A stretch of DNA of 16,992 nt from Desulfobacca acetoxidans. Its GTDB lineage: Bacteria > Desulfobacterota > Desulfobaccia > Desulfobaccales > 0-14-0-80-60-11. The translations under genes and the position numbers were made by a program. Where the stretch lies: positions 1-16,992 of the forward strand of contig DZCR01000051.1 of assembly GCA_022736495.1 (NCBI GenBank), written 5' to 3'. Shown one piece after another: positions 1 to 8,368 of this stretch; the first letter of the stretch is position 1; every line of letters starts with the position of its first letter. Below the pieces are notes generated by a model. That model was given only the letters and a program-made list of their open reading frames with translations, did no database searches and was not told the origin of the DNA.

Positions 1-66
1 GGGAAAACATTGCATCCGGAGAAGGAAATTAGTTATCATAAAAAATTAGACCTAAAAGGGGGATCC

Positions 67-1005
67 ATGAGCGCGCCAAGACGCATCCTGGTCACGGGCG
101 GAGCCGGCTTCATCGCCTCCCACGTCGCCGACCGTCTGCTGGCCGCCGGCCACGAGGTGACGGTAGTGGACAACTTGAGCACAGGCAAGCGCGAACATGT
201 TCCGGCCGCGGCGCAATTCTATCCTTATGATATTAAATCCCCGGAGGCCGCCGACCTCGTTCGAGGCTGGCAACCCCGGGTAATCGTCCACCATGCCGCC
301 CAGATGAGCGTGCAGGTGTCGGTCAGCGATCCGGTCCTGGATGCGCAGGAAAATATATTAGGGTCTCTAAACCTTTTTCAGGCGGCAGCCCAGGCCCGGG
401 TAGAAAAAATCATCTTCGCTTCCACCGGCGGCGCCATGTACGGCAATGAAGCGCCCTTGCCGGCCCGGGAAAAAGATCGGGCCCGGCCCGAGGCCCCTTA
501 CGGCATCGCCAAACTGGCGGTGGAGCACTATCTGCACTTCTACCAGCGGGAACACGGCATCATTCCCATCTGTCTGCGCTATGCCAATGTCTTTGGGCCG
601 CGCCAGAACGGCCAGGGTGAAGCCGGTGTGGTGGCCATTTTCATTGAAAAGTTTCTCGCCGGGCAGCAGCCCCGGATTAACGGCGACGGTTTGCAGACCC
701 GGGACTTCGTCTATGTGGAAGATATCGTGGCCGCCAACCTCCTGGCCCTGGACTACCCCAAAGCCGGAACCTTCAACATCGGCAGCGGCAAAGAAACCGA
801 TATCGTCACCGTCTATCTCAAGCTTCAGGAACTTATGGGCTCTCCTCTGGGGCCGGTGCATGGCCCCGCCAAGCCTGGCGAGCAGCGCCGCAGCGCCCTG
901 GACAGTGCCCTGGCCCAAAGGGAACTGGGCTGGCAGCCCCGCATTAGCCTGTCCGAAGGCCTGGCCCAAACCGTGAAGGCCTTTCGGGAAGCAGAGGCAC
1001 GATAA
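67..1005 (+). CDS. NAD-dependent epimerase/dehydratase, UDP-glucose 4-epimerase-like
   Basis: This is an extended short-chain dehydrogenase of 312 residues, about the usual length for UDP-sugar 4-epimerases, which invert C4 of a nucleotide sugar using bound NAD for cell-surface polysaccharides. The N-terminal Rossmann motif TGGAGFIAS (residues 10-18) carries Ala17 where the third Gly of GxxGxxG usually sits. Asp35 (VVDNLSTG) fits the NAD ribose contact. The catalytic set is visible as Ser/Thr in STGGAMYG (119-126) and Tyr145-x3-Lys149 in PYGIAK. The frame stays open upstream, but ATG at 67 begins directly before the Rossmann strand and has a G-rich ribosome site at about 57-62, so it is preferred. 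The substrate (glucose, GlcNAc or an acid form) cannot be read from sequence. No sugar-pathway neighbour is visible downstream; the left flank is outside the window. Confidence 0.9.
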   Translation: MSAPRRILVTGGAGFIASHVADRLLAAGHEVTVVDNLSTGKREHVPAAAQFYPYDIKSPEAADLVRGWQPRVIVHHAAQMSVQVSVSDPVLDAQENILGSLNLFQAAAQARVEKIIFASTGGAMYGNEAPLPAREKDRARPEAPYGIAKLAVEHYLHFYQREHGIIPICLRYANVFGPRQNGQGEAGVVAIFIEKFLAGQQPRINGDGLQTRDFVYVEDIVAANLLALDYPKAGTFNIGSGKETDIVTVYLKLQELMGSPLGPVHGPAKPGEQRRSALDSALAQRELGWQPRISLSEGLAQTVKAFREAEAR

Positions 1006-1231
1006 TGCCGCATCTATTTCCGGCCCCTCAATTTGATCGCCTTTTCGCAGGCCGGCCACAGGCGAGCTATAGCATTAGGAGGAGATAGCAGTCTAATTTA
1101 AGGGTGCGCCCAGGTATTCCATGGATTAAGCCAATATGGAGCCACCTGTGCACGCCGATTTATCACGGCAGGGGATCGCCTTATTTTCCCTTTAATTTTT
1201 TTTTAATCGAAAACTGAAAACGGTATAAAGC
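1006..1231. other. Intergenic stretch before the ABC operon
   Basis: About 225 bp separate the epimerase stop from the ABC ATPase. It contains a weak hairpin (GCCG 1154-1157 with CGGC 1166-1169) followed by a T-rich stretch (about 1180-1206) that could end the epimerase transcript. I could not place a convincing -35/-10 pair for the ABC operon. Confidence 0.35.
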
Positions 1232-2176
1232 ATGGAAACAATGATTGAAGTCCAAGGCCTGACCAAGTATTACGGTCCTCATCTGGCCGTCAGCCGCCTC
1301 GATTTCCAGGTGGCGGGCGGGGAGATCGTGGGCTTTTTGGGTCCCAACGGCGCCGGCAAGACCACCACCTTGAAGATCCTGGCGGGATTTCTGGCACCGT
1401 CTTCGGGCACGGCCCGGATCAACGGGTTCGACTGCGTCAGCGAATCCCTGGCGGTGCGGCGGTCCCTGGGGTACGTGCCGGAAAACGTGTCTATTTATCC
1501 CGACCTCACGGTGACGCAATTCTTGGGATTTGCCGCCCGGGCCAAAGGCGTGGAAGCCAAAGCCGAAAAGGGTGAAATCGACCGGGTGGTGGCGGCCTGC
1601 GGTCTGGAAGAGGTGCGCCATACCCTGGTGGCGGCGCTGTCCAAAGGCTATCGCCAACGGCTGGGACTGGCCCAGGCCTTGTTAAACCAACCGCCCCTGC
1701 TCATCCTGGATGAGCCCACCATCGGCCTGGACCCTTCCCAGATCGTGGAAATCCGCCAGATGATCAAAAACCTGGAGGGCAACCACACCGTGATGCTGAG
1801 CAGCCACATCTTGCCGGAGGTCAGCCAGATCTGCGACCGGGTGATCATCATCAACCGGGGCCAGATTGTGGCCAGCGACCGCCCGGAAAATCTCTCCCGG
1901 CAACTGGGTCATGACTCCCGGATGCTGCTGACCGTGGGGGGGCCGACGGTTGAGGTGGAAGCGGCCTTACAAAAAATTTCCGGGGTGAACCGGGTGGTCA
2001 GCTCGGGAGAGGGCAATTTCCTGGTGGAGGCCGACCGCAGCCGCGAGCTGCGACCGGAGTTGGCCCGCATGGTGGTGGCCCAAGGCTGGGACCTCCTGGA
2101 ACTGAAGACCCAGGAATTTACCCTGGAAGAAGTGTTCCTCAACCTGGTAACGGAAGAAAATCATGAAGCAGCTTAG
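1232..2176 (+). CDS. ABC transporter ATP-binding protein (GldA/NatA-like, ABC-2 type)
   Basis: This is the ATPase subunit that powers the membrane protein encoded next to it. Walker A is GPNGAGKT (residues 37-44), the signature is LSKGYRQR (136-143), Walker B is LLILDE (156-161), the D-loop region is GLDP, and the switch His is His192 in SSHIL. The Q-loop position reads YVPEN, with Glu in place of Gln, which I recall as common in this exporter subfamily. The 314 residues include about 90 after the nucleotide-binding domain, usual for GldA-like proteins. Two starts are possible: ATG 1232 and ATG 1241, the latter giving the more typical MIEVQGLTKYYG; neither has a strong ribosome site. The gene overlaps the permease by 14 bp, pointing to translational coupling and a fixed stoichiometry. 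The cargo is unknown. Confidence 0.93.
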   Translation: METMIEVQGLTKYYGPHLAVSRLDFQVAGGEIVGFLGPNGAGKTTTLKILAGFLAPSSGTARINGFDCVSESLAVRRSLGYVPENVSIYPDLTVTQFLGFAARAKGVEAKAEKGEIDRVVAACGLEEVRHTLVAALSKGYRQRLGLAQALLNQPPLLILDEPTIGLDPSQIVEIRQMIKNLEGNHTVMLSSHILPEVSQICDRVIIINRGQIVASDRPENLSRQLGHDSRMLLTVGGPTVEVEAALQKISGVNRVVSSGEGNFLVEADRSRELRPELARMVVAQGWDLLELKTQEFTLEEVFLNLVTEENHEAA

Positions 2177-2942
2177 AGGTTGGCTGGCAGTGGTGCGGAA
2201 AGAATTGACGATCTATTTCGCCACTCCCATTTTTTATATCACGGGGTTTTTCTTTCTGATCCTGGCGGGCTATTTTTTCTATACTAATATCATCTATTAC
2301 AATATCATCAGCTTTCAGGCGGCCCAGCAGGCCGGGAACCCCCAAATCGCGGCCCAGCTCAATCCCCAGCAGATGGTCTTTCGGCCCCTGTTTGCGGTCC
2401 TGGGCATCATCCTGCTTTTTCTGGTGCCCTTTATCACCATGCGCCTGTTGGCCGAAGAGAAGCGGTCCGGGACGGCCGAACTCCTGTTCACCTATCCCTT
2501 GACGGACTGGGCGGTGATCTCGGGCAAATTTGGCGCAGCCTTGCTGATTTATCTCATTTTGCTGGCCTTTACCGCCAGTTACGCCGTGGTCTTTGGCCTG
2601 ATTACCCGGCTGGATTGGGGGGCGGTGGGCGCCGGCTACCTGGGGCTGGTCCTTTTAGGGGGCGCCTGCCTGTCTCTGGGACTGTTTGCCTCCAGCCTCA
2701 CGGAAAATCAGATCGTGGCCGGAGTAGTGGCCTTTGCCCTGCTGCTCCTCTTCTGGATCATCCAGGAACTGGGGGCCGGCGGGCTGGGGCCGGTGGTCAA
2801 GTACCTGTCCCTCCTGGACCATTACGAAAATTTTACCCGGGGGGTCATCGATACCCGTGACCTGGCATACTGCCTGAGTTTCATCTATTTCTTCCTCTTT
2901 CTCACGAAGAGACAGTTGGAATCTCGGCGCTGGAGAGCTTAA
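2163..2942 (+). CDS. ABC-2 type permease (GldF-like)
   Basis: This is an inner-membrane permease of 259 residues with six predicted helices at about 22-41, 74-94, 122-145, 156-177, 184-203 and 233-248. Between helices 2 and 3 lies EEKRSGTAELLFTYPLTDW (98-116), the conserved cytoplasmic element of ABC-2 permeases that contacts the ATPase. The late segment DHYENFTRGVIDTRDLAY (219-236) fits the GldF-like branch. The start ATG lies within the end of the ATPase gene and the stop is 2 bp before the next start. With the ATPase and the GldG-like protein it should form one membrane complex. In Bacteroidetes the Gld version is linked to gliding, but homologues in non-gliding bacteria have no settled substrate, so a transport role is inferred and motility is not. 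Confidence 0.9.
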   Translation: MKQLRGWLAVVRKELTIYFATPIFYITGFFFLILAGYFFYTNIIYYNIISFQAAQQAGNPQIAAQLNPQQMVFRPLFAVLGIILLFLVPFITMRLLAEEKRSGTAELLFTYPLTDWAVISGKFGAALLIYLILLAFTASYAVVFGLITRLDWGAVGAGYLGLVLLGGACLSLGLFASSLTENQIVAGVVAFALLLLFWIIQELGAGGLGPVVKYLSLLDHYENFTRGVIDTRDLAYCLSFIYFFLFLTKRQLESRRWRA

Positions 2943-2944
2943 CC

Positions 2945-4390
2945 GTGAGTTGGGGAGATCGATTCAAAAAACGCCAAGTGCTTTATGGAGCCGGCACTGC
3001 GCTGTCGGTGCTGCTGGTGGTGGGCATCCTGGTCCTGGTGTCCTTGCTGGCCAACTGGCATTCGCAGCGCTGGGACGTTACCCGGGGACAGACCCAGTCC
3101 CTGTCGCCGGTCAGCAAGGCCCTGTTAAAAGATGTCACCAAGCCGCTGACCATGACGGTCTTTTTACCCGAGGGGGCCGGTGAGCGTCAGAGCGCCAAAG
3201 AGGTCTTGCAGCTCTATGTCTATCACAATCCTCAAATCAGTTACCGGTTTGTGGACCCGGAGCGGGAACCCCTCAAGGCGCAACAGGCGGGATATCGCTT
3301 TGCCGGGAACGTGCTGCTGGACTACCAGGGGCGGCATCAGATGGCTGACCAGCCCGATGAAAACGCCATCACCAATGCCTTGCGCAAGGTTCTCAAGGTG
3401 GAGCGCAAGAAAGTCTATTTCCTCGCTGGCCACGGGGAGCGGTCCCTGAATGACCCCAAGCACGGCGGCTTCCAGGTGGCAAAAAAGGCTTTGGAAAACG
3501 AAGGCTACGAAGTTGAGCCGCTCAACCTGCTGACCCAAGGCGCGGTTCCGCCTGATGCGGCCGTGGTCGTCATCGCCGCACCCAAGAAGCCGCTGCTCTC
3601 CACCGAGGTGCAGGGCCTGAAGGCCTATCAGGATAAGGGCGGCCGGCTCCTGGTCATGCTGGAGGCCTTTGAAGATGGCGGTCTGAAGGACTTCTTGGCG
3701 GGCTACGGCGTGGACCTGGACAACGGCCTCATCCTGGACGTCAACCAGGTGAGCCAATCCCTGGGCTTGAGCGCCGTCATGCCCATAGTCTCCCAGTACG
3801 GACTCTCAAAAATTACCCAGGATTTCAAGAACATCGTCACCATCTACCCCATGGCTCGGCCGCTTTTTCTGAAAAAGGAGCAACCGGACGTCACCCTGCT
3901 GCCCCTGGCCACCACCATGTCTACCAGCTACGAGAAGCTGGGGAAGGAGTGGATCAAGGCCGAAAAAGCCGCGTTTGATGCCAAGACCGACAAGAAAGGT
4001 CCCTTTACCCTGGCGGTCCAGGCGGAAATCAAGCCGACGACGCCCCAGGCGGCCCAGGCCCCGCCGCCCGGCAAAGACCCGAAGCCGGCCCCGACTGCCG
4101 GGCCTGAGCCCGAGTCCAAGACCTATATGGTGGTCTTCGGGGACGTTGACTTTGCAGCCAATTCGTTCTTCAACCTCTTCGGCAATGGCGACCTCTTCCT
4201 GAACACCACTAACTTCCTGGCTCAGGCCTTAGGCCAGATCACGGTGCGGACCTCTGACAAGGCGCAGATCTTAACCCTTAAGAGCGGTCAGGCCTGGTGG
4301 TTGTTTCTCGCCAGCCTGGTCTGGGCTCCGATTATCATGCTGGCGGCCGGTATCTGGGCCTACCGCAGACGGCGGAGGGCCCGGCAATGA
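2945..4390 (+). CDS. GldG-like ABC-associated protein (ABC_transp_aux family)
   Basis: This is a 481-residue membrane-anchored protein of the GldG / ABC_transp_aux type. One helix lies near the N-terminus (about 13-36) and one near the C-terminus (about 450-472, followed by the basic tail YRRRRRARQ), so the long middle part should face the periplasm. The segment after helix 1, RWDVTRGQTQSLSPVSKALL (42-61), is the hallmark of the family. A Pro/Ala-rich linker covers about 361-388 (DNA 4026-4110), just before the last globular part. The start is GTG at 2945, two bases after the permease stop; the last four bases overlap the next gene as ATGA. The function is unproven in the family; the context says it is an accessory subunit of the ABC system. 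Confidence 0.88.
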   Translation: MSWGDRFKKRQVLYGAGTALSVLLVVGILVLVSLLANWHSQRWDVTRGQTQSLSPVSKALLKDVTKPLTMTVFLPEGAGERQSAKEVLQLYVYHNPQISYRFVDPEREPLKAQQAGYRFAGNVLLDYQGRHQMADQPDENAITNALRKVLKVERKKVYFLAGHGERSLNDPKHGGFQVAKKALENEGYEVEPLNLLTQGAVPPDAAVVVIAAPKKPLLSTEVQGLKAYQDKGGRLLVMLEAFEDGGLKDFLAGYGVDLDNGLILDVNQVSQSLGLSAVMPIVSQYGLSKITQDFKNIVTIYPMARPLFLKKEQPDVTLLPLATTMSTSYEKLGKEWIKAEKAAFDAKTDKKGPFTLAVQAEIKPTTPQAAQAPPPGKDPKPAPTAGPEPESKTYMVVFGDVDFAANSFFNLFGNGDLFLNTTNFLAQALGQITVRTSDKAQILTLKSGQAWWLFLASLVWAPIIMLAAGIWAYRRRRRARQ

Positions 4391-5766
4391 GTCCCCGGAG
4401 GCTGATCCCTTATGTAGTGATCTTCCTGGTCCTGGCAGGAGCCTATTTCGGCCTTAATTGGCAAAAGCAGAAGCAGGTCGCCCAAGAGGAACAGGCCAAG
4501 AAGGTTTTTCACCTCATGGAACCCGAGATCACCGATCTGACCCTGGTCCGGGGCAACGGCCAAGTTCATCTGGCGAAAAAAAACAAGGTCTGGTATCTCA
4601 CTGCACCCCTCAGCACCAAGGCCGATCAGACCATCGTGGATTCCATGCTGACCACCCTGGCGCGGCTCCGGAAGGAGCGGGATTTGGGGGTGGAAAAGGA
4701 CCTCAAGCCCTTCGGGTTGGATAAGCCCGCCCTGGTGGTGCAATTCACCGCTCAGGGGAAGCCGCATCAACTGGCTATCGGGGCCAAGGTTCCGGGCGAT
4801 CAGAATTATTACGCCCGCGCCGACCAGGACCCCCACCTGCTCATGATTAGCCAGGGGAGCAAGGATTCTCTGGACCGTCAGCTTTTGGCCTTACGGGACA
4901 AGAGCTTGTTCGCCTTCGTCACCGGCGAAGTCAAAGGTCTGAAGATCGTCACCGGCAAGACTAAAGTGGATTTAGAGAAGACCGGCCCCCAGGCCTGGCG
5001 CTGGGTGGGGCGTCCCGACTTCCAGGTGCGGGGCGATAAGGTGGAAAAACTCCTGCGGGATTTGCACCTGGCCCAGGCCAAAAATTTTCTCGAGCCTCCG
5101 CCCAAGAATCTTCTTGCCCTGGGCCTGGTTCCTCGCCTGACGACCGAAGTCACCGTGGTCACGCCGGCGGGCAACCAGACCCTCTTTTTAGGGATTAAGA
5201 AAGACGATGCGGTGTATGCCCGCAAAGGGCCCGATGGTCCCATCGTGCTGGTGGATGCGACCCTCCCCGGTGAGATCACCAAGGCCTTGGGTTCCCTGGA
5301 AGATCACCGCTTGTGGGCCGGAGCCATCCCCGGCGTCTACCAGATCATTTGGGGGCCGCCCGGCAAAACCTGGACGGCCAGGAAGGAAAAAGAATTCTGG
5401 CAAATCACCGGCCCGGAACAGGTGACCTTGAAACAACCCTCTGCACGGCTGGAGATGGCCCTATGGGATTTCCAGAAGCTGGAAGCAATAAAAATCCTGC
5501 CGAAGGCCAGCGCCATTGCATTCCCAGCCTATACGGTGGAACTCCTGGACCAGGCTGGCAAACCCCTCCTGCACCTGGATGAGGTAGGCCCCCAAGGAAA
5601 AACCGCTCTCAAGGTCACGACAAGGGTGGAAGGAAAAACTGAGATGGCCCTGATCCTCCAAGCCCCGTTCCGTCAATGGCAAGACGAAATGGGCCGGCTG
5701 ACGGCTGCGGCCAAGAAAACCGTTCCGGCTCCAGAAAAGGCCGAGATTCCCAAAGGTAAACAATAG
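4387..5766 (+). CDS. DUF4340 domain-containing membrane-anchored protein
   Basis: This 459-residue protein has one N-terminal helix (about 7-24) and then a large extracytoplasmic part. The first part (ITDLTLVRGNGQVHLAKKNK and the following W-Y-L-T-A-P-L) matches the DUF4340 style of repeated beta-rich segments that open with a W-x-L/I-T-x-P pattern. A second such segment occurs later (FWQITGPEQ). The tail is Lys/Pro-rich. The start ATG at 4387 overlaps the previous stop as ATGA; the frame extends upstream to 4297 but that part is inside the GldG-like gene. DUF4340 proteins recur next to GldG-like genes, so it is likely the fourth member of the complex. It has no catalytic motif I recognise. 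Confidence 0.85.
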   Translation: MSPRRLIPYVVIFLVLAGAYFGLNWQKQKQVAQEEQAKKVFHLMEPEITDLTLVRGNGQVHLAKKNKVWYLTAPLSTKADQTIVDSMLTTLARLRKERDLGVEKDLKPFGLDKPALVVQFTAQGKPHQLAIGAKVPGDQNYYARADQDPHLLMISQGSKDSLDRQLLALRDKSLFAFVTGEVKGLKIVTGKTKVDLEKTGPQAWRWVGRPDFQVRGDKVEKLLRDLHLAQAKNFLEPPPKNLLALGLVPRLTTEVTVVTPAGNQTLFLGIKKDDAVYARKGPDGPIVLVDATLPGEITKALGSLEDHRLWAGAIPGVYQIIWGPPGKTWTARKEKEFWQITGPEQVTLKQPSARLEMALWDFQKLEAIKILPKASAIAFPAYTVELLDQAGKPLLHLDEVGPQGKTALKVTTRVEGKTEMALILQAPFRQWQDEMGRLTAAAKKTVPAPEKAEIPKGKQ

Positions 5767-5848
5767 AGAAATTATTGTAGAGGCGGACCTGCGTATCCCC
5801 CCTCAAGGCATAACAGTAAACCATAATCTGGCATCAGGAGAGCACCCC
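5767..5848. repeat. Possible fragment of a dispersed intergenic repeat
   Basis: The stretch ATTGTAGAGGCGGACCTGCG (about 5773-5793) resembles, from memory, the left part of short dispersed repeats of the form TGTAGGGGCGG-ACCTGCGTG seen in several bacterial groups. The right, complementary half is not present, so if it is such an element it is decayed. This is recognition by memory only. Confidence 0.25.
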
Positions 5849-6610
5849 TTGACCATACTCTTGACCAACGACGACGGCATTTACGCCCCAGGGCTGGCGG
5901 CCCTCTACCGGCAACTGCAGCGCCTGGGGGAAGTGACGGTAGTGGCCCCGGAGAGCGAACAGAGCGCGGTGGGGCACTCCATCAGCCTCATTACGCCGCT
6001 CAGGGTGAAAGAGGTCGGCATCAACGGCGGCGTCGAGGGCTGGGCGGTGAGCGGCACCCCTGCCGACTGTGTCAAGATCGCCATCGCCGAGTTGCTCCCG
6101 GCCCTCCCGGAACTGGTGGTCTCGGGCATCAATTCCGGCCCTAATGTGGGCATCAATGTACTCTACTCCGGCACCGTGTCCGCGGCCACCGAGGCTTCCA
6201 TCCTGGGGGTGAGAGGGGTTGCCTTTTCTTTGAATTCTTACGATAAGAACGCCGACTTTACCACCGCTGCCAGTCTGGCTCGGGAACTGCTGGAAAAGAT
6301 CGGGGTCTGGTCCCCCTGGCAAAACGGCACCTGTCTCAACATCAACCTCCCGGCCCTGCCCCGGGATCAGGTCAAGGGGGTCAGGATCACCCGCCAGGAC
6401 ACCGGTCCCCTGGTGGAGCACTTCGAACGTCGCGTAGACCCTCGGAAGCACGTCTATTACTGGCTGGCGGAAATCCACGAGCGCCAGGCGCCGGACCTGG
6501 AAACGGACTACGGGGCTCTGGCCCAAGGCTATATCACCATCACCCCGATTCACCACGACCTCACCGATTACAAAAGCCTGAACGATCTCCAAAACCTGAA
6601 CTGGAACTAA
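5849..6610 (+). CDS. surE: 5'/3'-nucleotidase SurE
   Basis: SurE removes phosphate from nucleoside 5'- and 3'-monophosphates using a divalent metal in the cytoplasm. The metal site is clear: Asp8 and Asp9 in TNDDG (6-10), Ser39 in PESEQSAVGHS (34-44) and Asn95 in SGINSGPNVG (92-101). The motif YSGTVSAATEA (106-116) is also typical, and the 253-residue length is normal. The start is TTG at 5849, set by the AGGAG at 5836-5840 eight bases upstream and by the usual short run MTILLTNDDG before the metal ligands. It follows the ABC operon by 82 bp in the same direction and may be co-transcribed. It is convergent with mobA. Confidence 0.95.
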   Translation: MTILLTNDDGIYAPGLAALYRQLQRLGEVTVVAPESEQSAVGHSISLITPLRVKEVGINGGVEGWAVSGTPADCVKIAIAELLPALPELVVSGINSGPNVGINVLYSGTVSAATEASILGVRGVAFSLNSYDKNADFTTAASLARELLEKIGVWSPWQNGTCLNINLPALPRDQVKGVRITRQDTGPLVEHFERRVDPRKHVYYWLAEIHERQAPDLETDYGALAQGYITITPIHHDLTDYKSLNDLQNLNWN

Positions 6611-6690
6611 CCAGGGGCGGGAGGGACTCCCAGGTCTTCCTGCGCCAGGCAAACCGCGGAGATGATCCGGACCGATAACATCGTATATTA

Positions 6691-7305
6691 TTAATAGACG
6701 ACGCCGGACAGCCAAGCCTTGGCCTGGGCTAAATCTTGGGGGGTGTTGAGGTTAAAGAAGCTGCGGCTTTCCGGGTCCAGGGTCTGTACTTCCGCTTCCG
6801 AGACAATCTGAGGGCGGCATCTCTTAAGGAAACTGGTCAGACTGCAGTCGGTCTGGAGAAAATCCCGTAAGGCGGGAAGCAGGCGGACGGCATAAACGCC
6901 GGGAAAGGGTTCCAGACCCCGAGGGGACCGGCAGACAATAGCGGGCCGGGAGGTGCGGCCGACCCGGGCGGCCAGTTCAGCCAACAGGGAGGGGGCCAGA
7001 AAGGGATTGTCCACCGCGGCAGCCAGAACCCAGGGGGTGCGGGCATAGAAAAGCGCCGTGGCTAGCCCCCCGGCAGGGCCCTGCCAGGGAACCAAATCCG
7101 TAATCAGGGGCAGGCCCAAGGCCACGTGGGCCAGGGGGTGGTTCGTGACGAGCCAGCAAGTCGTGGTCAGAGGAGCGAGGGATGCAGCGACCCTGAGGGC
7201 CAGAGGCGTCTCCCCCAGGCGCAGCGCCACCTTATCCTGACCCAGGCGCCGGCTAAAACCTCCTGCCAGGATGGCTCCCGTCAACAACGGCGCACTGGCA
7301 GACAT
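6691..7305 (-). CDS. mobA: Molybdenum cofactor guanylyltransferase MobA
   Basis: MobA transfers GMP from GTP to molybdopterin to make the bis-MGD or MGD cofactor used by formate dehydrogenase, nitrate reductase and related Mo/W enzymes. The nucleotide-binding motif LAGGFSRRLGQDK (13-25) ends in the expected Lys25. Asp70 precedes PWQGPAGGL (73-81), and Asp99 in VDNPFL (98-103) fits the metal-binding Asp of the family, with Asn in place of the usual Met after it. ATG at 7305 gives 204 residues, a normal length, and overlaps the mobB stop by one base (TGATG), which suggests termination-reinitiation. A TTG at 7323 in the same frame would add six residues and is less likely. It is last in the merR-mobB-mobA operon. 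Confidence 0.92.
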   Translation of the reverse strand: MSASAPLLTGAILAGGFSRRLGQDKVALRLGETPLALRVAASLAPLTTTCWLVTNHPLAHVALGLPLITDLVPWQGPAGGLATALFYARTPWVLAAAVDNPFLAPSLLAELAARVGRTSRPAIVCRSPRGLEPFPGVYAVRLLPALRDFLQTDCSLTSFLKRCRPQIVSEAEVQTLDPESRSFFNLNTPQDLAQAKAWLSGVVY

Positions 7306-7841
7306 CAGGGGCACCCGAGCCAAGCGTGAATAAAGTGGCCGATTTCCGCCACTTGGGAGGGAGAAAAGACTGGCAGGTCAGTGGCCAGCGGCGTGGAGCT
7401 GACCCAGGCCACCAGGCGGGGATAGTCCGGCAGGACCGGGGGAACAATTGGCCCCACTACGCCGATCTTGGGCAAGTCGCTGGTTTTATAGCCCTCCACC
7501 AGAATTAAGTCGACCTCGGGGGCCAGTTGGTTGAGGATCGCCGCCAGCTCTGGTTCGCCCACGGATGCGCGGTTAATCTGGAGCAATCCCGGGGCCGCCA
7601 GGGCCACCAGCCGCCCGCCGGCGGCGCGGTAGCGCCCGGTGTCTTTGCCTTCATCCCCCAGATGCTGCTTGTGAGAATGCTTGAGGACCGCCACCTTCAG
7701 CTTCCGGGCGGCAAACCACTTGAGCAAGCCACAGATGAGCTCGGTCTTGCCGGAGTTAGACAGACCCACGATGGCAATGGCTTTGGCGTTGGACACGAGA
7801 GAGAAGGCCGGGGTGGGGGGGGCTGAAGAGGATGCACTCAA
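7305..7841 (-). CDS. mobB: Molybdopterin-guanine dinucleotide biosynthesis adapter MobB
   Basis: MobB is a small GTP-binding P-loop protein that works with MobA in adding GMP to molybdopterin. The P-loop is GLSNSGKT (26-33). The family motif follows as KHSHKQHLGDEGKDTGRYRA (54-73), and the second conserved element is DLILVEGYKTSDLPKI (111-126). With TTG 7841 the protein has 178 residues and overlaps the upstream regulator stop by four bases (TTGA). The first 15 residues are Ser/Pro/Ala-rich and not conserved-looking. GTG at 7796 would start at MSNAKAIAIVGLS, closer to usual MobB length (163 residues). Neither start has a clear ribosome site, so the choice rests on coupling to the upstream stop. 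Confidence 0.92.
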   Translation of the reverse strand: MSASSSAPPTPAFSLVSNAKAIAIVGLSNSGKTELICGLLKWFAARKLKVAVLKHSHKQHLGDEGKDTGRYRAAGGRLVALAAPGLLQINRASVGEPELAAILNQLAPEVDLILVEGYKTSDLPKIGVVGPIVPPVLPDYPRLVAWVSSTPLATDLPVFSPSQVAEIGHFIHAWLGCP

Positions 7842-8296
7842 GGTTCAAGGGTATACTTTTCCAAGATTTTTTCCCTTTGCACGGCGCGGTTGAGATAAAC
7901 AGCGCAGCGGGAACAAGGACCCTCGCACAGCGTGCCCCGATATTCACGCACTTCATAACAGGGCCGCCAGGGGAGCTGAAAGGCGGGACAGGCATCTTTT
8001 TTGTCGCAAGCGAAAATATTCCAGCAAGGGGCGAGGACCATCAGGTTGCGCAGGCAAGCCAAGGTGAAGCCCCGATCATGGATCAGGCTATTGATCTGGT
8101 TGATCTGGGACACGTCAAAATTGGAATAGAGCCGGTTGTTGGTGTTCTTCTCCCGCAAGGGTTTGATAAACCCTTCTTTTTCATATTCGCGAATGCGCTT
8201 CTGGGAGAGGTTGACCAATCGAGAGACCTCGTTGATCAAGAAGAGATCTCCGCCGTCTCCTCCACAACGGATATATTTAGCTTTTCCTCGGGGCAT
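7838..8296 (-). CDS. MerR-family regulator with C-terminal cysteine cluster
   Basis: This 152-residue regulator has a winged-helix DNA-binding region of MerR type at about 19-73 (LFLINEVSRLVNLSQKRIRE, then the wing residues NNRLYSNFDV). In place of the usual long coiled coil plus effector domain it has a compact C-terminus with seven cysteines: 91, 97, 103, 113, 124, 128 and 131. The pattern C-W-x4-C-x5-C-P-A, then C-Y-E, then C-x3-C-x2-C resembles 'CW' cysteine modules in Desulfobacterota proteins and could hold a metal or Fe-S cluster. Its place at the head of the mobB-mobA operon, with overlap into mobB, suggests it controls cofactor maturation. The start is ATG 8296 without a strong ribosome site. 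TTG 8239, behind GGAG, would give MINEVSRLV and is a real alternative. Confidence 0.82.
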   Translation of the reverse strand: MPRGKAKYIRCGGDGGDLFLINEVSRLVNLSQKRIREYEKEGFIKPLREKNTNNRLYSNFDVSQINQINSLIHDRGFTLACLRNLMVLAPCWNIFACDKKDACPAFQLPWRPCYEVREYRGTLCEGPCSRCAVYLNRAVQREKILEKYTLEP

Positions 8297-8302
8297 AACT
8301 CA

Positions 8303-8354
8303 GTTTATAAGAAAAGGAGTATAAACAAATTTTACATAGAACGGCTGTTTATAC
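8303..8354 (-). promoter_or_regulatory. Candidate operator: three GTTTATA half-sites
   Basis: The 7-bp half-site GTTTATA occurs at 8303-8309, inverted (TATAAAC) at 8320-8326, and again direct at 8347-8353. The first pair is a perfect inverted repeat with a 10-bp spacer. The second and third form an 8-bp inverted repeat (GTATAAAC / GTTTATAC) with a 20-bp spacer. The cluster ends 7 bp before the ATG of the MerR-type gene, so binding there would block its own translation start or a nearby promoter. TATACT at 8323-8318 (minus) could be a -10, but no -35 fits. Binding by the adjacent regulator is inference. Confidence 0.45.
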
Positions 8355-8368
8355 AAGGAAAATCTTTG

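Noticed and set aside
367..1059. A 230-codon minus-strand open frame opposite the epimerase.
   Set aside because: Shadow of a gene with clear Rossmann and catalytic motifs; no domain recognised in the mirror frame.
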